From positions 62,001-126,000 of the forward strand of contig NZ_BONV01000015.1 of the NCBI RefSeq assembly GCF_016862895.1: 64,000 nucleotides of DNA. The letters are read 5' to 3'. The notes under the pieces were generated by a model. It was not told the origin of the DNA. It worked only from the letters and a program-made list of their open reading frames with translations, and searched no databases. How positions within the stretch are numbered: the stretch's first letter is position 1; each line of letters begins with the position of its first letter. Shown piece by piece: positions 55,438 to 64,000 of this stretch. The position numbers and the translations under genes are program-made. This DNA comes from Planotetraspora kaengkrachanensis (GTDB lineage: Bacteria; Actinomycetota; Actinomycetes; Streptosporangiales; Streptosporangiaceae).

Positions 55438-56064
55438 TCAGCCTTGGGCGAGAGCCTCCTTCAGCGTCTCGGCCGTGAAGCGCGGGCCGTAGGCCGGCTT
55501 GTCCCGCTGGAACCTGCGGCCCTCGGCGAGCGGACCGGCGTCGACCACGTCGAAGCCGAAGGAGTCGATCAGCTCGGCGACGACCTTCTTGGCCTCCGCG
55601 TCGTCACCCGCGATGGGCAGCGCGCGCCTGCCCTCCGTACCCCTCGACACGCCCTCTTCCCCCAACTGGGCATAGTGGATCGAGTTGAACGCCTTGACCA
55701 CCTGGGACGCCGGCAGGTGGGCGGCCAGCGTCTCGCTGTCGGACGTCTCACCCGAGTCGATGTCCGGGAAGCGCCCGTCACGCTCGTGGTAGTAGTTGTT
55801 CGTGTCGATCACGATCTTGCCGGCGAGCGGCTCGACCGGTACCTCGCGGTAGCGGCCGAAGGGGATCGTCACCACGACGATGTCTCCGGCCGCCGCCGCC
55901 TCGGCCGCGGTCGCCGCGCGAGCTCCGGGGCCGAGTCGCTCGACCAGTTCCGACAGGGTCTCCGGACCGCGGGAGTTGCTCACGACCACCGAGTGGCCGG
56001 CGTCGAGCGCCAGCTTCGCGACCGTGCCACCGATGTGCCCGCTGCCGATCAGTCCAATAACCAT
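55438..56064 (-). CDS. F420-dependent NADP reductase-like (NAD(P)-binding) protein
   Basis: 208 residues. Rossmann motif VIGLIGSGHIGGTVAKLALD, SNSRGPETLSELVERLG, IVIDTNNYYHERDGRFPDID and VVKAFNSIHYAQLGEEGV match the NADPH-dependent F420 reductase/F420:NADPH oxidoreductase-like family (annotated as NADP oxidoreductase coenzyme F420-dependent). Whether it uses F420 is uncertain. It precedes, in the same orientation, nothing obvious; the epoxide hydrolase upstream is 40 bases away and may share its message. Confidence 0.9.
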   Translation of the reverse strand: MVIGLIGSGHIGGTVAKLALDAGHSVVVSNSRGPETLSELVERLGPGARAATAAEAAAAGDIVVVTIPFGRYREVPVEPLAGKIVIDTNNYYHERDGRFPDIDSGETSDSETLAAHLPASQVVKAFNSIHYAQLGEEGVSRGTEGRRALPIAGDDAEAKKVVAELIDSFGFDVVDAGPLAEGRRFQRDKPAYGPRFTAETLKEALAQG

Positions 56065-56103
56065 GGCCGCTGCAACACACCGCCGACAGGTCGCATTCCC
56101 CGC

Positions 56104-57291
56104 TCAGCGCAGTGTGCGGAAGAACTCCCGCACGTCGGCGACCAGCAGGTCAGGCGTCTCCATGGCCGGGAAGTGCCCACCCGTGCCGAACTCCGACCAG
56201 TGACCGATCTCGTTGTCCGGGTCGAGCAGGCTCCGGATGCCGTTGTCGGCGGCGAACACCGCCACGCCGAGCGGCCCGGACGAGCTCAGCCGGCCGTGCC
56301 CGCCCTCGCCGCCGGACCGGGCGACGATCTCCTTGAAGGCCTTCATCCCCTCGTAGCCGAAGTTGGCCGAGGAGGCGCCCGATCCCGTGAACCAGTACAG
56401 GCTCACGCCGGTCAGCAGGTGGTCCCGGTCGACGGCGTCCTCCGGGAGTTCGGCCGCCGGATCCGTCCACTCGCGGAACTTCTCGGCGATCCAGGCCAGC
56501 TGGCCGGCCGGCGAGTCGTTGAGCGAGTAGGCGAGGGTCTGCGGCCGGGTGGACTGGATCTCCAGGTAGCCCATGCCGTCCGACTGGAACGCGTTGAACC
56601 GTTCGGCGCGGACGCGGTCGGCCTCGCCGAGCCCGCCGAGCGGCACCGGCGGCCCGAACGGCACCGGCCCCGGTCCGTTGATGTGCACGCCGGCGACGCG
56701 ATCGGGCGCGAGCATCGCGAGCATTCCCGACACCCCGGACCCGATGTCGCCGCCCTGTGCGGCGAACCGGTCGTAGCCGAGCCGGTCCATCAGCTCGATG
56801 AACGCGCCGGCGACCCGGAAGATGTTTCCCCAGCCCTGCTCGCGGACCGGGTTGGAGAACCCGAAGCCCGGCAGCGAGGGGACCACCACGTGGAAGGCGT
56901 CCGCGGGGTCGCCGCCGTACGCCCGGGGGTCGGACAGCGGGCCGACGACCTTGGCGAAGTCCGCGAACGACCCCGGCCACCCGTGCGTGAGGATCAGCGG
57001 CAGGGCGTCCGGCTCGGGTGAGCGTGCGTGGACGAAGTGGAAGTCCTGCCCGTCGATCGTCGTCGTGAACTGCGGGAGCCTGTTGAGCTCCGCCTCGTGC
57101 TCGCGCCAGTCGTACCCGTCGCGCCAGTACGCGGCGAGCCCCTTCAGGTACTCCAGGGGGACGCCGCGGGTCCAGCCGGCGCCGGGGATCTCCCCGGGCC
57201 ACCGTGTACGGCCCAGGCGGTCGTTCAGGTCGTCGAGGTCGGCCTGCGGGATGTCGATGTGGAACGGACGGATGTCTGCGGTGTTCTCCAT
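56104..57291 (-). CDS. epoxide hydrolase (alpha/beta hydrolase with EHN domain)
   Basis: 395 residues. N-terminal EHN segment ([20 protein letters not shown]), oxyanion HGWPGSF, nucleophile Asp182 in [12 protein letters not shown], and the catalytic His in [10 protein letters not shown]. It opens epoxides to diols, with close relatives acting on juvenile-hormone-like or bulky epoxides. ATG 57291 fits the family start. It is divergent from the WYL regulator at 57354 (62-base gap), which may control it, and 39 bases upstream of the F420-type reductase gene. Confidence 0.93.
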   Translation of the reverse strand: MENTADIRPFHIDIPQADLDDLNDRLGRTRWPGEIPGAGWTRGVPLEYLKGLAAYWRDGYDWREHEAELNRLPQFTTTIDGQDFHFVHARSPEPDALPLILTHGWPGSFADFAKVVGPLSDPRAYGGDPADAFHVVVPSLPGFGFSNPVREQGWGNIFRVAGAFIELMDRLGYDRFAAQGGDIGSGVSGMLAMLAPDRVAGVHINGPGPVPFGPPVPLGGLGEADRVRAERFNAFQSDGMGYLEIQSTRPQTLAYSLNDSPAGQLAWIAEKFREWTDPAAELPEDAVDRDHLLTGVSLYWFTGSGASSANFGYEGMKAFKEIVARSGGEGGHGRLSSSGPLGVAVFAADNGIRSLLDPDNEIGHWSEFGTGGHFPAMETPDLLVADVREFFRTLR

Positions 57292-57353
57292 GACGGCGAC
57301 GTTGTCACCGCATGCGGAAAGCTTCGTTCCGCGTTCGATGAGATGGTGAAGAA

Positions 57354-58298
57354 ATGCTGGAAACCTCGGCACGTCTCCTTCGTCTGCTGTCGCTCCTGCA
57401 GACCCCCCGCGACTGGACGGGGCCGCAACTCGCCGAACGGCTCGGCGTGACCACCCGGACCATCCGCAACGACGTGGAGCGGCTGCGCTCCCTCGGCTAT
57501 CCCGTGCACGCGACCCCGGGGGTCGCCGGCGGCTACCGGCTCGGCGCAGGCGCCCGTCTGCCACCGCTGCTGCTCGACGACGAGGAGGCCGTCGCGGTCG
57601 CGGTCGGGCTCAGGACGGCGGCGGGCGGCAGCGTCTCCGGGATCGAGGAGACCTCGCTGCGCGCACTGGCCAAGCTCGAGCAGGTGCTGCCCGCACGACT
57701 GCGGGACCGGGTCACCACGATGCAGAGCCAGACGGTCGCCGTCCCCGGAACGGGCCCGACTGTCGACGCCTCCGTCCTGACCGTCCTCGCGGGGGCCGCA
57801 CGCGACCGTCAGCGGCTGCGGTTCGACTACACGGGCCACGACGGTACGGCAGGCAGGCGTGAGGTGGAGCCGCACCGCCTCGTGCACGCCCGCGGCCGCT
57901 GGTACCTCGTCGCCTGGGACGTCGCCCGGCGGGACTGGCGGACGTTCCGGGCCGACCGCATCGAGCCCAGGACCCCCACCGGCCCGCGTTTCGCCCCGCG
58001 GGAGCTTCCCGACCTCGAGACGTACGTCATGGCCGGGTTGGGGCAGGCCACCTGGAGGTACCGCGCCCGCGTGACCGTGCACGCGCCCGCCGGCGTCATC
58101 GCCGGACGGCTGCCGCCCGCCATCACCGTCGAGGCGGTCGACGAACACACCTGCGTGATCACCGCCGGGTCGGACACCCCGCACATGCTCGCCCTCTATC
58201 TCGGCATGCTCGATGCCGACTTCGAGGTCACGGAGCCGCCCGAACTCGTCGAGCACATCCGGCGGCTCGGCGAGCGCTACTCCCGAGCGGCGCCGTGA
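57354..58298 (+). CDS. WYL-domain transcriptional regulator
   Basis: 314 residues. N-terminal HTH_11 winged helix ([40 protein letters not shown]), linker, then the WYL domain ([40 protein letters not shown]) and WCX-type C-terminus. Typical YafY-like regulators repress a neighbouring gene. Here the divergent epoxide hydrolase is the natural candidate. The stop abuts the convergent PEP mutase-like gene. Confidence 0.93.
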   Translation: MLETSARLLRLLSLLQTPRDWTGPQLAERLGVTTRTIRNDVERLRSLGYPVHATPGVAGGYRLGAGARLPPLLLDDEEAVAVAVGLRTAAGGSVSGIEETSLRALAKLEQVLPARLRDRVTTMQSQTVAVPGTGPTVDASVLTVLAGAARDRQRLRFDYTGHDGTAGRREVEPHRLVHARGRWYLVAWDVARRDWRTFRADRIEPRTPTGPRFAPRELPDLETYVMAGLGQATWRYRARVTVHAPAGVIAGRLPPAITVEAVDEHTCVITAGSDTPHMLALYLGMLDADFEVTEPPELVEHIRRLGERYSRAAP

Positions 58299-59153
58299 TC
58301 ACGCCCCCGAGTCGCGCAGGAGGTCGTTGAGCTCACCGTAGGCGATCGCCTCGGCGAGAGTTCCGTACGTACCGGTGGTGAGCACCTCTCGGGCGACGCG
58401 CCGGACGACGGCGTAGGCGGCCTCGGCGATGGACGAGCCGAGACTGACGCGCGCGACCCCCGACGCGGCCAGTTCCGCGACCGTCGGCGCGCCCGGACCG
58501 GCGAGCACGTTCACCGGCGCACCCGACCCCTTCACCAGGGCCAGGACGAGCTCAGGGTCGGTGACGCCGGGCACGAAGATCCCGTCCGCGCCGGCGGCGA
58601 CATAGGCCTCGGCGCGGTCCAGGGTGTCCGCCAGCCGGGTCCCGGGGTCTCCGGCGGACATCAGGTAGGTGTCGATCCTCGCGTTGATGAACAGGTCGGC
58701 CGGAGCGGCGGCCTCCCGGGCGGCCGCGATCCGTTCCGCCTGCTCCCCCACCGCGAGGAGCTTCCCCGGCCCGGAATGACGGGCGTCTTCGATGTTGATC
58801 CCGACGGCTCCGGCGGCGACCACGTCCCGGACCGTCGCGGCGACCCCGCCGGGCGCGTCCGCATAACCGCTCTCGATGTCCGCGGTCACGGGAACGCTCA
58901 CCGCGGCGGCCACGCGGGCGACGAGATCGACGGCGAGGCCCCGGTCGAGCCGGTCGCCGTCGGCGGCGCCGAGACTCCACGCGACGCCCGCGCTGGTCGT
59001 GGCGATCGCCGCGGCGCCCGCGGCCTCCACCACGCGCGCGCCGGCCACGTCCCACGCGTTGGGCAGCACGAGCGGGCGTCCGCTCGTGTGCAGGTCGCGG
59101 AACAGCCGGGCGCGGTCGGCCGAGGTCGAGGTCTGGGTGTGCGAAATGGACAT
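58299..59153 (-). CDS. isocitrate lyase/PEP mutase family protein
   Basis: 284 residues, beta/alpha barrel: PLVLPNAWDVAGARVVEAAG, VTADIESGYADAPGGVAA, GINIEDARHSGPGKLLAVGE, FINARIDTYLMSAGDPG and GADGIFVPGVTDPELVLALV. The Mg-binding and substrate residues of the superfamily are recognisable; the ICL/PEPM subgroup cannot tell us the substrate (2-methylisocitrate, carboxyphosphonoenolpyruvate-like or other). Start ATG 59153 has a weak GGAATG site. Divergent from Ada-AlkA, with an inverted repeat between. Confidence 0.92.
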   Translation of the reverse strand: MSISHTQTSTSADRARLFRDLHTSGRPLVLPNAWDVAGARVVEAAGAAAIATTSAGVAWSLGAADGDRLDRGLAVDLVARVAAAVSVPVTADIESGYADAPGGVAATVRDVVAAGAVGINIEDARHSGPGKLLAVGEQAERIAAAREAAAPADLFINARIDTYLMSAGDPGTRLADTLDRAEAYVAAGADGIFVPGVTDPELVLALVKGSGAPVNVLAGPGAPTVAELAASGVARVSLGSSIAEAAYAVVRRVAREVLTTGTYGTLAEAIAYGELNDLLRDSGA

Positions 59154-59196
59154 ACGAACATTCCAGCGGGATCCGCCTCTCGAGGTCTGGCGAGAT

Positions 59197-59242
59197 TCCG
59201 ACATCAACGTCATCCGACGGCCGTGTCGACGTTGATGTCGGA
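59197..59242. promoter_or_regulatory. 15-bp perfect inverted repeat in the PEP mutase/Ada-AlkA divergent gap
   Basis: TCCGACATCAACGTC at 59197-59211 and its exact complement at 59228-59242, with a 16-base spacer. The right arm lies just before the TAGCTT at 59250 assumed to be the ada -10. The length and symmetry suggest an operator, possibly for Ada itself. Confidence 0.65.
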
Positions 59243-59249
59243 TTTCCGC

Positions 59250-59261
59250 TAGCTTGCACGG
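59250..59261 (+). promoter_or_regulatory. -10 element for a probable leaderless ada transcript
   Basis: TAGCTT at 59250-59255 fits TANNNT and ends six bases before ATG 59262; no ribosome site is seen. Confidence 0.5.
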
Positions 59262-60791
59262 ATGGCCGGCTCCACAGTTGTCCATATGCATGATGACCGG
59301 GACCGATGCGTGCGAGCCGTGCAGTCCAAGGACGCCCGGTTCGACGGATGGTTCTTCACCGCGGTCGTCACCACGGGGATCTACTGCCGGCCGAGCTGTC
59401 CGGGGGTGCCGCCCAAACCGGAGAACATGCGGTTCTACCCGACCGCGGCCGCGGCGCAGCAGGCGGGTTTCCGGGCGTGCAAACGGTGCAGGCCGGACGC
59501 CAGCCCCGGGTCCCCGCGATGGAACGAGCGGGCCGACATCGTGGCCCGGGCCATGCGCCTGATCGCCGACGGCGTCGTGGACCGCGACGGCGTCTCGGGG
59601 CTCGCCACCCGGCTCGGGTACAGCACCCGCCAGATCGAACGGCAGCTCATGGCCGAGATGGGCGCCGGGCCGCTGGCGCTCGCGCGTGCCCAGCGCGCCC
59701 AGACGGCCCGGATCCTCATCGAGACGAGCTCCCTGTCCATGAGCGACGTCGCCCATGCCGCGGGGTTCGGCAGCGTACGGACGTTCAACGACACCGTCCG
59801 CGAGGTCTTCGCCCTCACCCCGAGCGAGTTGCGGGCGCGCTCGGCCCGCGGACAGCAGGCCGCGGTCCCCGGCGTGCTCACCCTGCGCCTGCCGTTCCGG
59901 GCGCCGCTGTGCCCCGACAACCTCTTCGGCCATCTCGCGGCGACCGCGGTGCCCGGAGTGGAGGAGTGGCGGGACGGCGCCTATCGGCGGACGCTCCGCC
60001 TTCCCCGCGGGCACGGGGTGGTCGCGCTGCGGCCCGCACACGAGCACATCGCCTGCCTGCTCACACTGACCGACCTGCGCGATCTGTCGACCGCCATCGC
60101 GCGATGCCGCCAGTTGCTCGACCTGGACGCCGATCCCGTCGCCGTCGACGACCTGTTGCGCCGCGACCCGGCCCTCGCCCCGCTCGTGGACAAGGTCCCC
60201 GGACGGCGGGTGCCCCGCACCGTCGACGCGGACGAGTTCGCCGTCCGCGCGGTGCTCGGGCAGCAGGTGTCCACGGCCGCGGCGCGCACCCACGCCGGAC
60301 GGCTGGCCGCGGAGTACGGCAGGCCGGTCGCCGACCCCGGTGGCGGCCTCACCCGCCTGTTCCCCGACGCGGCGGCGCTGGCCGAACTCGACCCGGCCGG
60401 GCTCGCCCTCCCCCGGGCACGCCGCGACGCCGTCGTCTCGCTGGTCCAGGCCCTGGCGGCCGGAGACGTCGACCTCGGTGCCGGCAACGACTGGCAGCGG
60501 GCCCGCGCCCAGCTCGCCGCCCTGCCCGGGATCGGACCATGGACGGTCGAGACCGTCGCCATGCGCGCCCTCGGCGATCCTGACGCCTTCGTGCCCGGCG
60601 ACCTCGGAGTCCGCGTCGCCGCACGGGAACTGGGCCTGCCCGCGACCCCCGCCGCGCTGAGCCGGCACGCCGCCGCCTGGCGGCCCTGGCGCGCATACGC
60701 CGTACAACATCTGTGGGCCACCGGTGATCACTCGATCAACCGCATGCCGGGCACCCCGGCGGACCACCGACCGGAGAAAAGGGATCTGTGA
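59262..60791 (+). CDS. Ada-AlkA bifunctional DNA alkylation response protein
   Basis: 509 residues. N-terminal Ada metal-binding domain with the four zinc cysteines (GIYCRPSC, Cys42/Cys46; RACKRC, Cys73/Cys76; Cys42 is the methyl-phosphotriester acceptor), then an AraC-type HTH (SMSDVAHAAGFGSVRTFNDT) and an AlkA 3-methyladenine glycosylase (LTRLFPDAAALAELDPAGLA, LAALPGIGPWTVETVAMRAL). It lacks the C-terminal O6-methyltransferase of E. coli Ada, which is supplied by the gene behind it. ATG 59262 is preferred because a -10 element ends six bases before it (leaderless); ATG 59286 (MHDDRDR) fits other family members. It overlaps ogt by one base. Confidence 0.93.
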   Translation: MAGSTVVHMHDDRDRCVRAVQSKDARFDGWFFTAVVTTGIYCRPSCPGVPPKPENMRFYPTAAAAQQAGFRACKRCRPDASPGSPRWNERADIVARAMRLIADGVVDRDGVSGLATRLGYSTRQIERQLMAEMGAGPLALARAQRAQTARILIETSSLSMSDVAHAAGFGSVRTFNDTVREVFALTPSELRARSARGQQAAVPGVLTLRLPFRAPLCPDNLFGHLAATAVPGVEEWRDGAYRRTLRLPRGHGVVALRPAHEHIACLLTLTDLRDLSTAIARCRQLLDLDADPVAVDDLLRRDPALAPLVDKVPGRRVPRTVDADEFAVRAVLGQQVSTAAARTHAGRLAAEYGRPVADPGGGLTRLFPDAAALAELDPAGLALPRARRDAVVSLVQALAAGDVDLGAGNDWQRARAQLAALPGIGPWTVETVAMRALGDPDAFVPGDLGVRVAARELGLPATPAALSRHAAAWRPWRAYAVQHLWATGDHSINRMPGTPADHRPEKRDL

Positions 60792-61306
60792 TGACCACGA
60801 AAGCCCCCGCGGGCCACCGCACGCACACCGTGGTGGACAGCCCGGTGGGCCCGCTCACCCTCGTGGCGACGGGCGGCGTCCTGAGCGGGCTCTACATGGA
60901 GGGACAGCGGCACCGCCCCGGCGAGGAGACGTTCGGCGAGCCGGACGACACCGCGTTCGACGAGGTGAGCGAGCAACTGACGGCATATTTCGCCGGGCGG
61001 CGCACGACTTTCGACCTCCCGCTGGCGATGGCGGGCACGCCGTTCCGGCAGCGGGTCTGGGCCGCCCTCCGTGAGATCCCCCACGGCGAGACGATCTCGT
61101 ACGGGCAGCTCGCGGACCGGATCGGGCAACCGGCCGCCGTCCGGGCGGTGGGCCTGGCCAACGGCAGGAACCCGATCGGAATCATCGTGCCCTGTCATCG
61201 CGTCGTCGGCGCCACGGGCAGCCTGGTGGGCTACGGCGGCGGACTGGACCGCAAGCGGCAGCTGCTCGCCTTCGAGCGACAGGTCAGCGGAGCCGCGCTC
61301 TTCTGA
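60791..61306 (+). CDS. ogt: methylated-DNA-protein cysteine methyltransferase
   Basis: 171 residues. The active site PCHRVV (Cys135 from this start) is in the typical context NPIGIIVPCHRVVGATGSLV, and the helix GTPFRQRVWAALREIPHGET precedes it. It removes methyl groups from O6-methylguanine by transferring them to Cys. The TGATG overlap with the Ada-AlkA gene shows translational coupling; Ada-AlkA plus Ogt covers the full alkylation response. A GTG at 60788 is a possible alternative. Confidence 0.94.
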   Translation: MTTKAPAGHRTHTVVDSPVGPLTLVATGGVLSGLYMEGQRHRPGEETFGEPDDTAFDEVSEQLTAYFAGRRTTFDLPLAMAGTPFRQRVWAALREIPHGETISYGQLADRIGQPAAVRAVGLANGRNPIGIIVPCHRVVGATGSLVGYGGGLDRKRQLLAFERQVSGAALF

Positions 61307-61385
61307 GCCCGCCTTGTGGGCCCGCCTTCTGGGCCCGCCTTGTGAGCCCGCGGAATTTCAGCGGCGGCCGGGACACCCCGATCAC

Positions 61386-61398
61386 TAGCGTGTCCGCC
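61386..61398 (+). promoter_or_regulatory. -10 element for a probable leaderless exonuclease transcript
   Basis: TAGCGT at 61386-61391 ends seven bases before ATG 61399; no ribosome site. Confidence 0.5.
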
Positions 61399-61977
61399 AT
61401 GGAATCATTCGGGCGTTTCCTCAACGTGGTCGACGTGGAGGCGACCTGCTGGGACGGCCCGCCTCCACCAGGGCAGACCAGTGAGATCATCGAGATCGGG
61501 CTCTGCGTCGTCGACCTGGAGTCCCTGGAACGGGTGTCGCGTCACCGCTTGCTGGTCCGCCCGGCCCGGTCGAAGGTCAGCGAAGTCTGCACCGAACTGA
61601 CCGGTCTGACGCAGCGGGAGGTCGACGGCGGCGTCGGATTCCAGGAGGCCTGCGACGTCCTGCGGCGCGACCACCACGCCCGTTGCCGCACCTGGACGAG
61701 CTGGGGCGACTACGACAGACGGCAGTTCGAGCGGCAGCGCGCATCCGGCGGCTACCCCTTCGGGGCCCGGCACGTCAACACCAAGCTCACCTACTCAGAG
61801 ACGTACGGCCTGACGCGCAGGCTGGGCATGAAGGCCGCCCTGGAGCACGCCGAGCTGCCGTTGGAGGGCCGCCACCACAGCGGCGCCGACGACGCGTGGA
61901 ACATCGGCGCCCTCGTCCTGCGGATGGCGCACGCCCGGCGGGGACGGCCGGACGACCCCTGGGCCTTCACGCCCTGA
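61399..61977 (+). CDS. DEDDh 3'-5' exonuclease
   Basis: 192 residues. Exo I motif NVVDVEATCWDG (Asp and Glu), Exo II region RTWTSWGDYDRRQFERQ, and Exo III HHSGADDAWNIGALVL with the catalytic His and Asp, an arrangement like ERI1/Snipper-type RNase. Substrate could be RNA or DNA ends. ATG 61399 is chosen because of the TAGCGT at 61386-61391; the frame is open from 61342. It converges on nrdJ, separated by a hairpin. Confidence 0.9.
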   Translation: MESFGRFLNVVDVEATCWDGPPPPGQTSEIIEIGLCVVDLESLERVSRHRLLVRPARSKVSEVCTELTGLTQREVDGGVGFQEACDVLRRDHHARCRTWTSWGDYDRRQFERQRASGGYPFGARHVNTKLTYSETYGLTRRLGMKAALEHAELPLEGRHHSGADDAWNIGALVLRMAHARRGRPDDPWAFTP

Positions 61978-61989
61978 GCCCGATCACGG

Positions 61990-62033
61990 CCGAAGGCCCC
62001 GGCGTCACCGCCAGGGCCTTCGGTTCACCCGTG
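61990..62033. terminator. terminator hairpin between exonuclease and nrdJ
   Basis: CCGAAGGCCC (61990-61999) pairs with GGGCCTTCGG (62024-62033), a ten-base perfect stem, between two converging stop codons. No U-tract; probably bidirectional. Confidence 0.75.
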
Positions 62034-62075
62034 TCCGTTCGGCGTCCCCGCCGATGCGAGGACGCCGCCGCGACG

Positions 62076-64000
62076 TCAGCTGCAGCCGCTGGTGCTGCCG
62101 CAGCCCTCGCAGACGTAGCAGCTGCCGGCGGGCCGCATCTTCGTCCCGCAGGTCATGCACAGCGGGGCGTCGGCCGTACGGCCGGCGTGGCTCTCCAGCG
62201 ACGGGATGAGCTCGAGTTCCTGCCGGGCGGGGGCAGGAGCCGCCGCGGACTTGCCCTCGGCCTGCTTGCCCTCGGCCGGCTTCGCCTCGATCGGCGCCGA
62301 CTGGGCGAGCGCGGCGGTGTCCACGACGTCCTGGAGCGCCGCCGGGTCCTCGCCTCGCGCCTGAGCCGTACGCTCGGCGGCCGAGTAGATGCCCAGCGCC
62401 GCCCGGTCCTCGTACGGCAGGTAGTCGAGGGCCAGCCGCCGGAAGATGTAGTCCATGACGGACTGCGCCATCCGGACGTCCGGGTCGTCGGTCATCCCGG
62501 CCGGCTCGAACCGCATGTTGACGAACTTCTGGACGAAGGTGTCCAGCGGCACGCCGTACTGCAGGCCGATCGAGATGGCGACGGAGAACGCGTCCATGAC
62601 GCCGGCGAGCGTGGACCCCTGCTTCGACATCTTGAGGAAGACCTCGCCGACGCCGTCGTCGGGGTAGGAGGACGCCGTCATGTAACCCTTGGCGCCGCCG
62701 ACCGTGAACCGGGTGGTCAGGCTCGGCCGCTGGTTCGGCATCCGGCGGCGCGTCGGCCGCGGCACCTCGATGACCTGGACGGCGGGCGTCTCGGCCTTCG
62801 CCTCTTCCGAGGGCTTCTTGGCGACGGAGAGCGGCTGGCCCACCTTGCAGTTGTCGCGGTAGACGGCCAGCGCCTTCAGGCCGAGCTTCCAGCCCTGCAG
62901 GTAGACCTGCTCGATGTCGTCGATCGTGGCCGACTCCGGCAGGTTGACCGTCTTGGAGATCGCACCGGACAGGAACGGCTGGGTGGCCGCCATCATCCGG
63001 ACGTGTCCCATCGGGGCGATGGCCCGCTCGCCCATCGCGCAGTCGAACACCTCGTAGTGCTCAGGCCGCAGGCCGGGGGCGTCGACCACGTGACTGTGCT
63101 CGGCGATGTACTCGACGATCGCCTCGACCTGCTCCTCCTGGTAGCCCAGGCGCCGCAGCGCACGCGGGATCGTCTGGTTGACGATCTGCATCGAGCCGCC
63201 GCCGACGAGCTTCTTGAACTTGACCAGGGCCAGGTCGGGCTCGATGCCGGTGGTGTCGCAGTCCATCATCAGGCCGATGGTGCCGGTCGGCGCGAGCAGC
63301 GAGGCCTGCGCGTTGCGGTAGCCGTTCTTGTCGCCGAGCTTGAGGCACTCCTGCCACTGCCGGGTGGCCTCGGCGTGGATGGTCCGGTCCATGTCGTCGA
63401 TCGTGCGCAGGTCGTCGTTCGCCGCCGCGTGCTTGCGCATGACCCGCTTGTGCGGCTCGGCGTTGCGCTCGTAGCCGTCGTACGGGCCGACGATCGCGGC
63501 CAGTTCGGCCGAGCGGCGGTAGGACGTGCCGGTCATCAGCGACGTGATCGCTCCGGCGATGGCCCGGCCGCCGTCGGAGTCGTAGGCGTGGCCGGTGGCC
63601 ATGAGCAGCGCGCCGAGGTTGGCGTAGCCGATCCCGAGCTGGCGGTACGCCCGGGTCGTCTCACCGATCTTCTCCGTCGGGAAGTCCGCGAAGGTGATCG
63701 AGATGTCCATCGCGGTGATGATCAGCTCGGTCAGCTTCACGAAGTTCGGGACGTCGAAGCTGTCGTCGTCGCGCAGGAACTTCAGCAGGTTGATCGAGGC
63801 CAGGTTGCAGGACGAGTTGTCCAGGTGCAGGTACTCCGAGCACGGGTTGCTGGCCGTGATCCGCCCGGTCTCCGGGCAGGTGTGCCAGTCGTTGATCGTG
63901 TCGTCGTACTGCAGGCCGGGGTCGGCGCACTCCCAGGCGGCCTGGGCCATCTTGCGGAAGAGCGACCTGCCGTCGACCTCCTCGATGACCTCGCCGGTCA
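62076..64000 (-). CDS. nrdJ: vitamin B12-dependent (class II) ribonucleotide reductase, C-terminal part
   Basis: At least 641 codons; the 5' end lies beyond the right edge. Class II RNR blocks: NPCSEYLHLDNSSCNLASIN (cysteine and glutamate of the active site), LLAPTGTIGLMMDCDTTGIE, and the C-terminal cysteine-rich tail CMTCGTKMRPAGSCYVCEGC that ends in GSTSGCS, a zinc-ribbon that re-reduces the active site. The long Lys/Glu/Ala linker (about 62170-62330) is low complexity. It makes deoxynucleotides using adenosylcobalamin without oxygen; a B12 riboswitch and nrdR are likely to lie just outside the window but cannot be seen. Confidence 0.97.
   Translation of the reverse strand, partial: TGEVIEEVDGRSLFRKMAQAAWECADPGLQYDDTINDWHTCPETGRITASNPCSEYLHLDNSSCNLASINLLKFLRDDDSFDVPNFVKLTELIITAMDISITFADFPTEKIGETTRAYRQLGIGYANLGALLMATGHAYDSDGGRAIAGAITSLMTGTSYRRSAELAAIVGPYDGYERNAEPHKRVMRKHAAANDDLRTIDDMDRTIHAEATRQWQECLKLGDKNGYRNAQASLLAPTGTIGLMMDCDTTGIEPDLALVKFKKLVGGGSMQIVNQTIPRALRRLGYQEEQVEAIVEYIAEHSHVVDAPGLRPEHYEVFDCAMGERAIAPMGHVRMMAATQPFLSGAISKTVNLPESATIDDIEQVYLQGWKLGLKALAVYRDNCKVGQPLSVAKKPSEEAKAETPAVQVIEVPRPTRRRMPNQRPSLTTRFTVGGAKGYMTASSYPDDGVGEVFLKMSKQGSTLAGVMDAFSVAISIGLQYGVPLDTFVQKFVNMRFEPAGMTDDPDVRMAQSVMDYIFRRLALDYLPYEDRAALGIYSAAERTAQARGEDPAALQDVVDTAALAQSAPIEAKPAEGKQAEGKSAAAPAPARQELELIPSLESHAGRTADAPLCMTCGTKMRPAGSCYVCEGCGSTSGCS

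Noticed and set aside
58299-60767. Single 822-residue protein containing the PEP mutase-like domain
   Set aside because: The N-terminal 530 residues are antisense of ada-alkA; the enzyme starts at 59153.

Overview
This 64 kb window is high-GC chromosomal DNA from an actinomycete. The gene content (an HrdB-type principal sigma factor next to topoisomerase IV ParE and, further away, ParC; a class II B12-dependent ribonucleotide reductase; F420-type and mycothiol-type enzymes; many TetR and ECF regulators; GTG starts and several probable leaderless starts) suggests a filamentous genus, most likely Streptosporangiales or a relative. The order assignment is inference; actinomycete origin is well supported.

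Layout. 1-6.1 kb: a GrpE-like gene, an ECF sigma factor, a broken Hsp70 gene, parC, a VOC protein and an eroded Hsp70-like protein. 6.2-11.6 kb: beta-carbonic anhydrase, an SPFH protein with a small membrane partner, SoxR, a TetR/aldo-keto reductase divergent pair with two identical palindromic operators, and a DUF418 membrane protein. 11.8-23 kb: conserved backbone with parE, a small zinc-ribbon protein, a GNAT acetyltransferase, yaaA, the principal sigma factor, a PAS-GAF-SpoIIE phosphatase and an HhH-GPD repair protein. 23.1-27.1 kb: the pxpABC 5-oxoprolinase operon facing an orphan family-5 binding lipoprotein. 27.2-31.5 kb: a two-gene operon of a TPR/membrane/split-barrel protein and a membrane-anchored tandem CbxX-type AAA ATPase. 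31.7-41.8 kb: transporters, a 2OG oxygenase, LtrA, an ECF sigma with an NTF2-like tail, and a LacI/GH1 cluster carrying a glycosidase remnant.

42.2-48.9 kb: a soluble transhydrogenase, a COG2345-type regulator with its ferredoxin reductase, folE, an ArsC-like thioredoxin-fold protein, a parvulin-like small protein, a zinc protein and then the most unusual feature of the window: nine 53-bp units carrying the core GTGATCATGCAC, five in one orientation and four in the other, filling the space between two convergent genes (48337-48809). 48.9-59.2 kb is a redox-enzyme region (two TetR/SDR divergent pairs with palindromic operators, an F420 LLM oxidoreductase, a PNPOx protein, an epoxide hydrolase, a WYL regulator, a PEP mutase-like enzyme), with a LacI pseudogene and two tiny basic ORFs. 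59.2-64 kb: an Ada-AlkA/Ogt alkylation-repair operon, a DEDDh exonuclease and the 3' part of nrdJ, which runs off the right edge.

The window mixes housekeeping backbone (topoisomerase IV, sigma, nrdJ) with accessory enzyme/regulator pairs. Decay is visible in five places: an Hsp70 fragment, an Hsp70-like protein with a frame swap, a CBM6-like remnant, a membrane-protein tail and a LacI remnant.
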